A DNA stretch of 64,000 bases, from NCBI GenBank assembly GCA_963790585.1, contig CAWBOY010000002.1, positions 1,302,001 through 1,366,000 of the forward strand, given 5' to 3'. The stretch comes from CAWBOY01 sp963790585 (GTDB lineage: Bacteria > Planctomycetota > Planctomycetia > Gemmatales > Gemmataceae). The notes under the pieces are model-generated. The model was not told the origin of the DNA. It made no database searches and saw only the letters and a list, made by a program, of their open reading frames with translations. The translations under genes and the position numbers were made by a program. This document shows, piece by piece, positions 47,297 to 58,018 of the stretch (the stretch's first letter is position 1; each line of letters starts with the position of its first letter).

Positions 47297-48802
47297 ATGC
47301 CGACCCCGCAGGAATGGCTGAAATCCAACCACGCCAGCTTGCTCGCGCGACCTCACGCGGCTCGTCGCGATCCCAAGTATCAGCACGGATGGCGAGCATC
47401 AAAAGGAAATCGGCCAGTCGGCTGCTCTGACTGCGGACCTGATGAAGCAGGCAGGACTGGACAAGGTCGATGTCGTCTCTTCGGGCAAGTCGAATCCCTA
47501 TGTATACGGGGAATGGCTTGGCGCGCCGGGGAAGCCCACCGTCTTTATGTATTCACATCACGACGTTCAGCCGACCAATTATCTCGAGCGTTGGGAGACC
47601 GATCCCTGGGTGTTGACGCCCAAAAATGGCCGACTTTTCGCCCGTGGCTCATCCGACGACAAGGGCGGCGTCGTTGCGCAACTCGGAGCGATCGCGGCCT
47701 GTCTTGAAGGGTAGCGGCAGCTTGCCGGTTAATGTCAAGGTCTTGGTCGAAGGCGAAGAAGAGATTGGTTCGCCGTATCTCTTCTCCTTTTTCAAGGAAC
47801 ATCGCGAGCGGATTCAATCTGACGTCATCGTTGTCACCGATACCGACAATCTCGAGGTCGGCCTGCCGAGTATTACTTATTCGTTGCGTGGCATCGTGTC
47901 GGTCCTCGTTGAAGTCGAAACGGCCGAGCTACCTGTTCATAGCGGCGTCGCCGGCGGCGCATTGGCCGACGCGGCGCTCGCGCTCAACGTCATTCTTTCG
48001 CGACTGTATTGGGGCACAGGTCGGCTGCCGATTCCTGGCTATTACGATAGCGTGCGACCCCTTGACCGATGCCGAACGGAAGACGATCCAGAGTTTGCCC
48101 GGCGATATCGAACGCTGGCGCAGCGATTGCCAGGTTCTCAGCGGCGTCGCGGTACCGACCGAGGCCGGCTGTCATCCTTACGAACAGACCTGGCGCAAGC
48201 CGGCGGCGACCGTGATCGCCCAGGAAGCCAGCTCGATCAAGGGTGCCTCGAACCAGGTGTTGCCACGAGCTTCAGCGATCGTCAGTTGCCGTATCGTGCC
48301 CGATCAGGATCCGGACGCCGTCTTGGCGAGCATGCAAGCATTCCTCAGCAAAGATCCACCGTGGGGCGCAAGGTGACCGTCAAATCCCACGGCGGACCGG
48401 TAAAGTGGTGGATCACCGATCCGAATGGCCCGGCGTTTGAAGCCGCTCTTTCCGCGATGCAGACCGGTTTCAACAAGAAGCCGATCGCCATCGGCTCCGG
48501 CGGCACCATCGGCTTCGTCGGCCCGCTCTGCGATTTGTACAACGGTGCGCCCGCGCTCCTCTTCGGCCTCGGCGACCCGACCAGCAATCCACACGCGCCG
48601 AACGAGAGCCTCGCACGAGGGCGATTGGAAAAACCTGATGGTGTCGCTGGCGACACTGTTTCAGAATCTCGGCAAGCTGACCGCCGGATCGGATCAAGCG
48701 TTAGGATTCCCACAGCCTCATACGCAGAATGCGCGCTGCGCGGACTCCGCGAAAGGCGACTTTCCTTGCCGACATTGTCGCGCCCTACACCTCGCGGCAT
48801 AG
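47297..48802 (+). CDS. M20-family metallopeptidase (multiple frameshifts)
   Basis: Start ATG 47297 (MPTPQEWLKSNHASLLARP). The frames chain together into an M20 dipeptidase: IPSISTDGEHQKEIGQSAAL, PTVFMYSHHDVQPTNYLERW (metal His), LFARGSSDDKGGVVAQLGAI (bridging Asp), KVLVEGEEEIGSPYLFSFFK (catalytic and metal Glu), a dimerisation domain with EVETAELPVHSGVAGGALAD and VKSHGGPVKWWITD, and APALLFGLGDPTSNPHAPNE (metal His). Breaks near 47370, 47700, 48065, 48375 and 48605. The real 3' end is uncertain (about 48700-48802). Confidence 0.75.
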
Positions 48803-48858
48803 AATGTAATTGTGGGCCCGATTCCGCGCGATCCACTTCTCTCCCGAAAGGAATTACC

Positions 48859-50019
48859 ATGCGCCATGCTGTCGTCATCGAAGCTGTCCGCACGCCTATC
48901 GGCCGCGCTAACGCGGAAAAAGGAATCTTCCGCGATGTCCGCGCTGATGATCTTTCCGCCGATCTCATGAACGCCCTGATCGCTCGCGCTAACATCCCGG
49001 CTTCTTTGCCTTGAAGATATTCACTGGGGCTGCGTCAAGCAGCAAGGGGAGCAGGGTTACAACGTCGGCCGCATGGCCTCGCTGATCGCCGGCTTGCCCG
49101 TCGAATGCGGCGGCTTCGACAGTCAACCGCCTTTGCGGATCTAGTTTGCAGGCGATCCACACGGCCGCTCAGAGCATCGCCGCGAATTGCGAGGATGTCC
49201 AGATCGCCGGCGGCGTCGAGCATATGTCGCATATTCCGATGGAAGCCGGCTTCGATGCCAGCCCGCGCCTCTGGTTCCGTCATAGCCCGGCGACGATGAA
49301 CATGGGCCTGACCGCTGAAAACCTGGCGATGCGGCTATCGCATCTCGCGCAAGGAGCAGGACGAGTTCGCCCTACGCAGCCATCAGCGCGCCGCTCAAGC
49401 GACCGACAAGGGCCTTTTCTCAAAAGAAGTGATCCCGACTTGGGGCCGCGACGAAGAAGGCCGTAAGAAAATCCTGACCGAAGACCAGTGCATCCGCCGC
49501 GACACGAGCCTGGAAGCGCTCGGCGCCCTCAAACCCGCCTTCATACCGCAAGGCGGGACCGTGACTGCGGGAAATAGCAGCCCTCTAAACGTCGGTGCGG
49601 CAGCCTTGCTAATCATGTCCGAGGAGAAAGCCAAGGAACTCGGCCTCAAACCGAAGGTTCGCATTCGCGCAATGGCGGTTGCGGGCGTCGATCCCTCTGT
49701 CATGGGCATTGGCCCGGTTCCCGCCACGCTCAAGGTCCTCAAACGCGCCGGCTTGAATTTGGAAGACATCGGCCTAATTGAATTGAACGAAGCCTTCGCG
49801 GCCCAATCTCTGGCCGTGATCAAACTACTCAAAGCCGACCCGGAAAAGATCAATGTCCGCGGCGGCGCGATCGCGATCGGCCATCCGCTTGGCGCTAGCG
49901 GCGCTCGCATCAGTACGACGCTCATTCACGCGATGCTCGACCACAAGGTCCAATTCGGTCTGGCGACGATGTGCATCGGTGCCGGCCAGGGGATTGCGAC
50001 GGTTTATGAAGCGGTGTGA
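48859..50019 (+). CDS. Acetyl-CoA C-acyltransferase (thiolase; multiple frameshifts)
   Basis: Start ATG 48859 (MRHAVVIEAVRTPIGRANAE) following GAAAGGAA. The chained frames give a thiolase: DIHWGCVKQQGEQGYNVGRM, the nucleophilic Cys in TVNRLCGSSLQAIHTA (read in a third frame near 49125-49160), IAGGVEHMSHIPMEAGFDAS, QCIRRDTSLEALGALKPAFI, and C-terminal GLIELNEAFAAQSLAVIKLL, NVRGGAIAIGHPLGASGARI, ATMCIGAGQGIATVYEAV with the second catalytic Cys and His. Breaks near 49010, 49115 and 49345-49430. It cleaves or condenses acyl-CoA, as in beta-oxidation; the exact role is not fixed. Its 3' end overlaps the convergent epimerase gene by 16 bases. Confidence 0.85.
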
Positions 50020-51029
50020 ACGGGCACGGCCGTATTCGGCTGATGGTAATACCAATCGAGCGTCTTTTGCAGCCCTTCCTCAACGCCCACGCGCGGTTGC
50101 CAGCCCAGCTCTTTCTTGGCCTTCTCGATACTAAAGCTCGTCGAGCGGCCAACGAGAGAAACGGCGTGGCGGGTGATGTGGGGCGGGCGTTTGAGGAATA
50201 TCATTCGCCCAATGAGCTCGCTGAAGAACCCGCCGAAGAAGGCGAGGCGGAATGAGATATGACTTTGCACTCTTGGTAATCTCAACAATTCAGACATCTT
50301 ATCGATGAATTGCCGTTGCGTCAGTTCGCCGAGGCTGCTCAGGTTGTAGGCCTGCCCAATGGCATTGGGATTTTCCGCGGCGCGGATGCAGCCGTCGGCG
50401 ACGTCGCCTGCGTAAATAATGTTGATCTTATTGTCGCCCTTGCCAATGACGCGGACGCGGCCAGCATTGAGGGCTTTGACCACTCGCGGCAAGGTGTTGC
50501 GGTCGTACGGGCCATAGAGCCAGGTGGGGCGGACGATCGTCCACGGGCCGGGATAGGCCCGGCATAACGCCTCGGATTCGAGCTTGGCCATGGGATAATA
50601 ATCCCAGATCCACGGATTCTGCCCGAGCGGCTCCTCCTCCGTAATCTTCGTTACGCGGTCGCCAAGATGGCCATAGACTCCGATCGAGCTTACATACAGC
50701 AGGCGGCCCGCCTTCGCCTTGGCACAGGCATCGAGGAGGTTGCGCGTGGCATCGACGATGTTCTTCCGAAATTCGCGCCATGGCCCCCAGTCGCCAACGC
50801 GCGCGGCGCTGTGATAAACGACATCGGCTCCATCGAAAGCTGTCGTCAGAGAAGCCGGATCGCTCAAGTCGCCGTAGGCCAACTCGACGCCAAGGCGCTT
50901 GAGCAAACCGACATCGCTCGACGGCCGAACTAAGGCTCGCACGCGTTCGCCGCGCGCGACCAACTGTTCGATGATATGACTACCCAGCAGCCCTGTGCCC
51001 CCGGTGACGACATTCAATGCGGTGGCCAA
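50004..51029 (-). CDS. NAD-dependent epimerase/dehydratase (extended SDR)
   Basis: 341 residues. Rossmann nucleotide site VVTGGTGLLGSHIIEQLV, and catalytic region LYVSSIGVYGHLGD with YYPMAKLESEALC (Tyr-x3-Lys). TWLYGPYDRNTLPRVVKALN follows. The end (IEKAKKELGWQPRVGVEEGL, QKTLDWYY) is typical of sugar epimerases or 3-beta-hydroxysteroid-dehydrogenase-like proteins. Substrate not identified. Converges with the thiolase gene. Confidence 0.9.
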   Translation of the reverse strand: MATALNVVTGGTGLLGSHIIEQLVARGERVRALVRPSSDVGLLKRLGVELAYGDLSDPASLTTAFDGADVVYHSAARVGDWGPWREFRKNIVDATRNLLDACAKAKAGRLLYVSSIGVYGHLGDRVTKITEEEPLGQNPWIWDYYPMAKLESEALCRAYPGPWTIVRPTWLYGPYDRNTLPRVVKALNAGRVRVIGKGDNKINIIYAGDVADGCIRAAENPNAIGQAYNLSSLGELTQRQFIDKMSELLRLPRVQSHISFRLAFFGGFFSELIGRMIFLKRPPHITRHAVSLVGRSTSFSIEKAKKELGWQPRVGVEEGLQKTLDWYYHQPNTAVPVHTAS

Positions 51030-51214
51030 CGGATCTCCTCACGCGTCAAGAACGGAATGACGATCAAGCAGCGTGGGGATTGTAGTGAATGAAGCTAATG
51101 TCGTCCTACGGCCGCGGATGTCAAGGAGACACTCGCGGCGGCCCTAGGCGTTTTATTGAATGCCGACGCGTCAGATTGTGTAGCCTGTCAATAGTTTTCT
51201 AACCGCTGCGAGTT

Positions 51215-51475
51215 CTACTGGGGGCTGGGAACGACTACGTTGGTAAAAATCGTCGATGTCGTTCCGTTATTAAAAGACACCGTTACCTTGTACGTTGCAC
51301 CTCCGGAAACGTTATACGTTTTCGATTCAAATGTGTTGGCTGGAACCGTCGCACTGTCGTTAATTACAACGTTACCAGCGCTATCTTGTATGACTACTTT
51401 GACGTTGTCGTTGTTGACTGCATCCGTACCCGTCACCGTGATAGTGCCGGCACCTGCCTGTACATTTGCGTTCAT
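51215..51475 (-). CDS. Small beta-rich protein following a kinase
   Basis: 86 residues, no signal peptide: MNANVQAGAGTITVTGTDAV, NNDNVKVVIQDSAGNVVIND, SATVPANTFESKTYNVSGGA. Alternating hydrophobic residues suggest an Ig-like or carboxypeptidase-regulatory-type sandwich. It begins 4 bases after the kinase stop, implying translational coupling. I infer a kinase-associated protein. No function recognised. Confidence 0.6.
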   Translation of the reverse strand: MNANVQAGAGTITVTGTDAVNNDNVKVVIQDSAGNVVINDSATVPANTFESKTYNVSGGATYKVTVSFNNGTTSTIFTNVVVPSPQ

Positions 51476-51479
51476 AGAA

Positions 51480-53456
51480 TTAGGTCCTCTTTTTTTGGTT
51501 TGGTCCCATTGGGACGATAGCCATACGACGAATGGTGCATCTACCGCAGGCGGTTACAACGCCGTGCGTTTCAAACGAAAGCTTATCTCTATCCAGATCC
51601 TTGAGTTCGGCCATTACTTCCTTTAGTGATTTATCGAATCGCAACTCGTCAAATTGTGATCGGTAAAATGCATGCGTATTGGTTGGGAAGGATTCGCTCG
51701 GTCCCACATCGGCGGACGAATACCAGGTTGTCTTCACCAGATCCGGCGACACATCGAAGACCACCTGGCGCCACATTTTCTTGCCCACAGAGATCGCGAA
51801 AGGAACAGTTGCTGGATAATCGATGATTTCCGTACCTATGTAAGGGCGGGCACCGTCAGGCGGAGAAGGCAGCCCGAAATAAAAGAGCCCAAATAACGCC
51901 TTTTGGCCTAGTGGATCTGGTCTCTCATTAATGCAGTCATTGAATTTCACGAGTGGTAAGAAATGCCTCTTTCCTTTGGGAGTATCGAAATGAGCACCTT
52001 GGCAATACGAAGCGCATAACCTGAGTCTCGGATGGATTACTTCATCATGCCGCATTTCAACAATAAATTGGTAATGGTCGATAGGAAGCTTGGGCAGGAA
52101 TTCGACGATCGCCAAAGACGTTGAAAAAATACTTAGGCCTTCCTCAGTAGCTCCAATGCGCGTGCCCCCTGCGTCCTCCCTTAGAAAATGCGGCGGGATA
52201 ACATTGGGGTGGATGATCTCCACGGTCTTTCCCGCGCGAAGATCGGCCAGTGCGCCTTGCACGCCCGCGAGGTATTGGGCATGCGGATCGAAGGTGTTTA
52301 AGCCAAATAGGAGTGCCAGCGCGGCCAATACGGCACAAACGCCGCCCACCACCAATGCAGTCCTTCGCACAGGTTTGGAAGCTCGATCGAGTTCTTTTGC
52401 TAGTGACCCGGCCGAGTCATACCGGTCGCGCGGGTTCTTTGCCATGCAACGACTTATTATTTGATTTAGCCTGTACGAGATCCGCCTATTGAGCTGGCGT
52501 GCCGGAATCGGCGTTTCTTTACACACCGGTTCGAGCAAATCGGCGCGGCTGCGACCGGCGAAGGGCTTTTCACCCGTGAGAAACTCATAGAGAATCACAC
52601 CCAAAGCCCAGACATCCGTTTGAGGGCTAATTGGCCCAAGCGAGGGCTCCAACTGTTCCGGCGCCATGTAGGCCGGCGTCCCCGGCTGCACGTCGGCCAC
52701 CGTCCATGACGCCGTTTTATCGGTGTCCTCGAATCGAGTGCCGGGCGTTGGACCAGAAGGGCTAGCTGGAGGACTCGCAACATCGTTCACCAGTTTCGCC
52801 AGACCAAAATCACAAACTTTCGGTTCTCCCTGTTCGTCAAGTAGGATATTCGCCGGTTTGAGGTCGCGGTGCAACACTCCCTTGGTGTGCGCGAAGTGGA
52901 CCGCGCCCGCGACCTTAGCCATGAACCGCGCCACGGCCTTCGGTCCTTCGCGCCGCAGCCGTTCCTGCTGGCCTGGTTCCGCTAAAGTGCGCGGCAGATG
53001 CTCCATTACAAAGTAAGGCGATTCCTGGCCGAGACTGGCTTGATGAATTGGTACGATATGGTCGTGCTTCAGCTGAGCCAGAGTTTGTGCCTCCCGCTCG
53101 AAGCGCTGGCTCGCGTAGGATCCTTCTCCAGAATTGGCTATTTCACGCTTCAATACCTTGATCGCCACCAGGCGTCGCAGCTGTTGGTCCTCGGCAAGAT
53201 AAACCGTTCCCATGCCGCCAGCGCCGAGCAGCCGGATCGTCCGGTAGCCATCGAAAACGGGGTTAGCGGCCGACGGAGGCTCAGCGTCCTCAAGGCTGTC
53301 TATCCGATCGAAGAGTTCAACCATCTCGATAGACCGTTTTACTTTGTCGACAAGTCCAGGTGATTGAGCGCACAACTCTTCTACCGACACGGGATTGCCC
53401 CGATCGCGAAACTCTTCCCACTGCAGCAACAGGTCATCCAACTGCGAGTTTTCCAC
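51480..53456 (-). CDS. Ser/Thr protein kinase with C-terminal sensor-like domain
   Basis: 658 residues. Kinase domain after residue 75: LLGAGGMGTVYLAEDQQLRR, VAIKVLKREI, VLHRDLKPANILLDEQGEPK, VCDFGLAKLV, GTPAYMAPEQLEPSLGPISP, TDVWALGVILYEFLTGEKPF. One membrane helix (VVGGVCAVLAALALLFGL) near residue 390, then an extracytoplasmic domain of about 250 residues of unknown family (LRLCASYCQGAHFDTPKGKR, VRFCYSSADVGPS-like segment VKTTWYSSADVGPSESF). Lies 59 bases downstream of an ECF sigma gene. Confidence 0.9.
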   Translation of the reverse strand: MENSQLDDLLLQWEEFRDRGNPVSVEELCAQSPGLVDKVKRSIEMVELFDRIDSLEDAEPPSAANPVFDGYRTIRLLGAGGMGTVYLAEDQQLRRLVAIKVLKREIANSGEGSYASQRFEREAQTLAQLKHDHIVPIHQASLGQESPYFVMEHLPRTLAEPGQQERLRREGPKAVARFMAKVAGAVHFAHTKGVLHRDLKPANILLDEQGEPKVCDFGLAKLVNDVASPPASPSGPTPGTRFEDTDKTASWTVADVQPGTPAYMAPEQLEPSLGPISPQTDVWALGVILYEFLTGEKPFAGRSRADLLEPVCKETPIPARQLNRRISYRLNQIISRCMAKNPRDRYDSAGSLAKELDRASKPVRRTALVVGGVCAVLAALALLFGLNTFDPHAQYLAGVQGALADLRAGKTVEIIHPNVIPPHFLREDAGGTRIGATEEGLSIFSTSLAIVEFLPKLPIDHYQFIVEMRHDEVIHPRLRLCASYCQGAHFDTPKGKRHFLPLVKFNDCINERPDPLGQKALFGLFYFGLPSPPDGARPYIGTEIIDYPATVPFAISVGKKMWRQVVFDVSPDLVKTTWYSSADVGPSESFPTNTHAFYRSQFDELRFDKSLKEVMAELKDLDRDKLSFETHGVVTACGRCTIRRMAIVPMGPNQKKRT

Positions 53457-53515
53457 GCTTCTCCCGCCCTCGCCTTAACAGGCAACACGTACTCTGTCTT
53501 TATAAGCAACGCTTA

Positions 53516-54160
53516 TCACGATTTTGGGCCAGAATCATCCTTAAGAAAAGGATCTTTTCCGAAATGCTCGCCAAATGCCTGACGCGCTCGGATCCAACGC
53601 TTCTTGAGAGTGTCGTACGGAATACCCAGCTGTTCCGCCGCATTTTCTCTGGTCATGCCGAGGTAAAAAAGGAGGTCAAAGAGGACTTTTCGCGCCTCCG
53701 GCAAGCCGTCGATGTATTTGTGTATTTCGGTCCAGCGCTCCAAACGCTCGGAATCGTAATCGATCTCGGCGATCTGGTCGAGAGTGAGCGCGATTTCGTC
53801 GTAGTCAACACCAAGGTCGGTTTCGTATTTCGGCAGCCGACGTACGCTTTGGGCGAGGTTAAGCAATGTGCGTCGAATACTGAGCGCGGCCAAGGACAGG
53901 AAGTGTTTCGAATCGCGCGGCTTCAATCGCGACAGATTTTGGTGTAGTTTTATCAGTATTTCTTGCAAGACATCGCTCGTGTCCTCAAAGCGATGAACCG
54001 CCGGAAACCGACTTAACATCTGGCGCACCCGAATCCGCAGCCTCTCTTGAGCGAGCTCGATCAGCCGCTCTTTTGCTCGCTCATCCCCCTGTTCCAGCTG
54101 CCTGAGTAGATCGTCGAACTCGCTCGAAGAGTCAGGTCGGGATTGTGGCGTCATAGGCAC
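53516..54160 (-). CDS. ECF-family RNA polymerase sigma factor
   Basis: 214 residues. Region 2 (RLRIRVRQMLSRFPAVHRFE, DTSDVLQEILIKLHQNLSRL) and region 4 (EIHKYIDGLPEARKVLFDLL, FYLGMTRENAAEQLGIPYDT, LKKRWIRARQAF). It lies in front of a Ser/Thr kinase and a small protein, the second such sigma-kinase set in the window; likely co-regulated by the kinase. Confidence 0.88.
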   Translation of the reverse strand: MPMTPQSRPDSSSEFDDLLRQLEQGDERAKERLIELAQERLRIRVRQMLSRFPAVHRFEDTSDVLQEILIKLHQNLSRLKPRDSKHFLSLAALSIRRTLLNLAQSVRRLPKYETDLGVDYDEIALTLDQIAEIDYDSERLERWTEIHKYIDGLPEARKVLFDLLFYLGMTRENAAEQLGIPYDTLKKRWIRARQAFGEHFGKDPFLKDDSGPKS

Positions 54161-54673
54161 TTCCCAGTCAAGCAGTTGCGGTCACGAATTCGCGGAACTT
54201 GAAGAAAAAACGGAAAAATCAGTGAAAAAAAGAAATCGTTTGGCCCCAATCGGCAAGTTGCGACGCTTATAGAGGTAACCAAAGTAGCCAAAGCTGGTCC
54301 AACGTCCGTCTCCTTTGGATACTAAGCGTCGCCCGGGTTGCCCAGGCTGCTCGACATCGCCCAGGTCGAGCGGCATGGCAGATGACTCGTACTCGGGCAA
54401 GATCGCTTCGATATTTCCGCGTTTCGCCGTCTACTGAATCCGTCGGCTCGGGATGGGTGCGCATTCATTCGTGCGCAGCCACTCGAAGCCGAGATTCTCG
54501 AACGCGCGACGTCAGCCTTTTATTCGGTGTGGAGAGGTTTGGTAGCTTACCGCGCCCTTTTAAGGACAGTCCAGAGAATTCTTGTCGAAATTAAGAAGAT
54601 GGTACAGCGTCCATCGACACCGCGCCGTTCTTACGCAAGTTCCAAGACGTGCAGCCCATGATGGAGCATCCCG
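54161..54673. other. Divergent intergenic region upstream of the exosortase
   Basis: About 510 bases between the sigma factor and exosortase genes. Short frames on both strands lack motifs, and no clear promoter was identified. Confidence 0.35.
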
Positions 54674-56462
54674 GTGGAATTCGAAATCGAAAAACATGCG
54701 ACGCTTCTTCGCGAAGTGCATGAGGAGATTTTCTTTATCGACCTCGCACCCCGGCCGCAACCGGCTGAACCGTCGCCCAGTCAGGAAACGCAAAACGTTT
54801 CACCTAGCTCTGAGCCGACGCATTGGCCGCGTCCGTTATTATTCAACGTAACCGTAATTGTTCTTGCATATCTTCCGCTCTTGAGCGGATTCGCAGGTTA
54901 CCTTTGGTCGCGCGAATACTATCAGTTCTTCCCGTTGCTCCTCATCGCCGCCGCGGTGCTTGGCTACGATCGGAGTCAGAACCTCGGCCGGCTGTCGCCC
55001 GGGCTGGGTTCGCGTGCCAAGATTTTCGCCACGTTAGCATGGTTACTACTTGCGACCGGCATTTTCCTTAGCTCCCATTGGTTGGCCGCGGTTTCCTTCC
55101 TTCTGATGATGACGAGTTGCTCGACCGGGCTCGGTGGCTCCAGACTGACGCGTGCCTTGCTACCTGCCTTTTTTGTTGTGGCGATGGTCATACCGCCGCC
55201 GATGGGCCTTGATCAAAAGTTGGCATCCAATTGCCAAACCTGGGCTACCGGCTGGGCCAGTCAGATTCTAGACCTATTTTCCGTCTTTCATGTCCGCGAG
55301 GGCAATATCCTCGAATTGCCGAACAAGCGTTTACTCGTTGAGCAGGCTTGCAACGGCATGAATTCGCTGCTGCCCGGCATGGGTGTCAGCGTCTTTTTGG
55401 GTCTTTGGTTTCGACGCTCGCTTTGGTATTTACTGGCCCTAGTTTCCGGCTCGGCTGCGATTCTCCTCTTCGGCAATGCTGCCCGCCTCGCGACGATCGG
55501 CGCCGCCTATGGCTGGTGGGGGACCGACTTGAGCGAAGGCACGCCGCACACCATTCTTGGTTTGGTTTCGTTCGTTCTCTGTGCGTTATTCATGATTAGT
55601 TACGACCAGCTCTTGTCGTTTTTCGTGCGAGGTTCGCCGCTGCACCTGTCGATGTCCGTGAGGATTCTCGCCTTTCGTGGCGTCGGCACCTGGTTTGGCT
55701 ACGATGTCGCGAAACGGCTTCAGGAAGCTGTCAAACCCCCAGTCGAAGAAGCGCCCGCCGTAGCTCCGACGACACGCCTCGCGGACTTGGAAAAGAGTTG
55801 GCTGTCGGGCTGGTTCGTCCTCGTCGGCTTCATGGTGCTCGCCCTTTGGCAAGGTGCGATCCTCTACAAGCAATACCGCAATCCAGCCCGCCTACGTATG
55901 GACGTGATTCCCGCGCTGCCTTTGCCCGCCAAATGGGGCGAATGGGAACTCGAGTCCGACTGCGCCGAAGGAAACCGACCGTAGCCGCATCGAAGGGGAG
56001 CATTCCCAGACGTGGCGCTTCAAACGAGGCAACGTCAGAGCGTTCGTCTCCTTGGATTATCCGTTTTACGAATGGCACGAATTGACCGCTTGCTATCAGG
56101 GATCTGGTTGGGAAATCCGCGACCGTCGGACGCACGCCAAAGATTCAGCGAACGCGGGCTCCGCGACGGAGGTCACTTTGGCCAATCGCATGGGACAGGC
56201 GGGTTATCTGTGGTTTGGTATTTTTGACGATCGCGGCCAATGGCTTGACCCACCCAAGATGGACTTCTGGGGCCATCTGCGTGAGCGCTTCACGCGAGCG
56301 CAGGCCACGCCGACCGGCGCACGGCTCTTTCAAATTCAAGTCTACGTCGCTTCGATGAAGCCTTTGACCGACATGGAGAAACAGCAGGTCGAAGAACTGT
56401 ACCGCCTCTTCCGCGGTTTCGTCACCCACGAACTCTTTTCGGGAACGGAGGCACGACGATGA
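54674..56462 (+). CDS. Exosortase, planctomycete type, with EpsI-like domain (frameshift)
   Basis: Start GTG 54674 after GGAG. About eight membrane helices and the exosortase triad: Cys in LLVEQACNGMNSLLPG, Arg in LLFGNAARLATIGAAYG, His in SEGTPHTILGLVSFVLC. The C-terminal part of the gene, after an extra base near 55970, encodes a soluble domain (RGNVRAFVSLDYPFYEWHEL, TACYQGSGWEIRDRRT) resembling the EpsI-type or exosortase-associated domain. Corrected length about 595 residues. It processes PEP-CTERM proteins at the inner membrane; two such substrates lie downstream. Confidence 0.88.
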
Positions 56463-57949
56463 AACGACCACTGGGAGCGAAAAACACTCCATATTGGGTG
56501 CGGATGCGGGTCTGGCTCTTCGTATGGTGGCTGTCGCGATATCGCAGTCCATTATTGTTTGGCTTGCCGTCGTTCTTTCTTGGCCTCGTTGTTTTCGTAG
56601 CCATCGGCGTGTTCGCACTCTCGGCACAAGAGCGCCAAGACGCCTATCGGCAGGCAGCTACCGTCGCCTTAGCCGGGAAAGATTACGCTGCCGCGCGCTG
56701 TTATTTTCAGCGCTTGACAATAGACGATCCGCAAAATCTTGAATTTCAATATGGCCTGGCGGTCAGCCTCAATAAGCTCGGGCAAACGGAGGCCGGCGCC
56801 ATTCTCATGGATCGATTGGCGCCGCTCACCGGGAAAGGGCATGCCCCGGCCCACCTCGCGTTGGCCTCGGAGTTGTTGGCCAAGCCAAAGCTCGAGGCCG
56901 ACGACAAGCGCGCGCTGGAACAACATCTGCTGCGTGTGCGCACGATGGAACCTAATAATGTTCAAGCGCGCGTCATGCTTGGTGAGCATTACATGCGCAC
57001 CGATCGGCCGCAATTGGCGGAAAAACAATTCTTGGCCGTCGTCCAAACGCAAGAGCAGCTATGCCTTCCGCTGGCACGGCTTTATCAACGTGCGCAAAAT
57101 CCTAGCGAAGCGCAGCGCTGGGCCGAACGAGCGGCGGCGTATTACCACAAAAAAGCGGAAAGCAACCACGACGACTCGAACGCGCACATCCGCTGGGCCG
57201 AAGCCGTCCTCATGAAAGGGGATTGCGCTCCCGCCTTGAGCATCTTGCAAGAGGCCTGGGACGTAACCAACGACCCAGCCTATCACGACCCGATCGCCCA
57301 AACGTCGCAAGTCGCGCTCGACATATTGAGCCGATCGAAAGAGCCACGCTTTCTCGACAAGATCGCCGTTTTGAAGACGGGTCTGGAGCATGGCTGGGCC
57401 AACCCCGCGCTCATCGAACAGCTTCGCCAACTCTCATTCCCAAAGAAAGAGGAAGAGACAAAGCTGAGCGAAGCCGTCGAGCAATTGATACGAGTCCGAC
57501 CAGAATGGGGCCTGCTCCACTTCCTGAAGGCCTCGGAGTGCCTGCGGAACAGGAAGGCGGACGAAGCCCGAACGTTGATTGCCAAAGCGTTCAAACTGCA
57601 AGCGGACCTCGACAAAGCGATTAACAACCTGGCACATCAATTATCGGAGGGCAATAAGACTGATAAACCCGATCTGCCAAGGGCATTAGAGTTAATGAAT
57701 TATGTGGTTCTGATTTCGCCGCAGGATGCGCAGCATCGCAAGACGCGCGGGCAGATTTATTTGAAGATGGGACTGTTGCCGGAGGCTCAACGAGACTTGG
57801 AAATGGCTCTCGCGGCGATGGCGGACAATGCGGATCTGCATGAGAGGTTAGCGGAGGTTTATGGGTTGATGGGGATGCAGAGGATGTCGTTGGAGTTTAA
57901 GGAGACGGCGGATCGGTTGAAGGCGAAAGTGTCGATTGCAGGTAAATAG
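56459..57949 (+). CDS. TPR repeat protein, membrane-anchored
   Basis: 496 residues. One or two N-terminal hydrophobic segments (LFGLPSFFLGLVVFVAIGVF) then tetratricopeptide repeats: AGKDYAAARCYFQRLTIDDP, RPQLAEKQFLAVVQTQEQ, SEAQRWAERAAAYYHKKAES, LLPEAQRDLEMALAAMADNA. Starts with ATGA overlap on the exosortase stop, so translationally coupled. Probably a scaffold for exosortase-related export or exopolysaccharide assembly. Confidence 0.85.
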   Translation: MKRPLGAKNTPYWVRMRVWLFVWWLSRYRSPLLFGLPSFFLGLVVFVAIGVFALSAQERQDAYRQAATVALAGKDYAAARCYFQRLTIDDPQNLEFQYGLAVSLNKLGQTEAGAILMDRLAPLTGKGHAPAHLALASELLAKPKLEADDKRALEQHLLRVRTMEPNNVQARVMLGEHYMRTDRPQLAEKQFLAVVQTQEQLCLPLARLYQRAQNPSEAQRWAERAAAYYHKKAESNHDDSNAHIRWAEAVLMKGDCAPALSILQEAWDVTNDPAYHDPIAQTSQVALDILSRSKEPRFLDKIAVLKTGLEHGWANPALIEQLRQLSFPKKEEETKLSEAVEQLIRVRPEWGLLHFLKASECLRNRKADEARTLIAKAFKLQADLDKAINNLAHQLSEGNKTDKPDLPRALELMNYVVLISPQDAQHRKTRGQIYLKMGLLPEAQRDLEMALAAMADNADLHERLAEVYGLMGMQRMSLEFKETADRLKAKVSIAGK

Positions 57950-58018
57950 AATCCCGTATTCGATAAATGAGATCAGGTACCTGGCCGCTTTTTTCAGCTT
58001 GATTGAGGAGTTTTTTTG

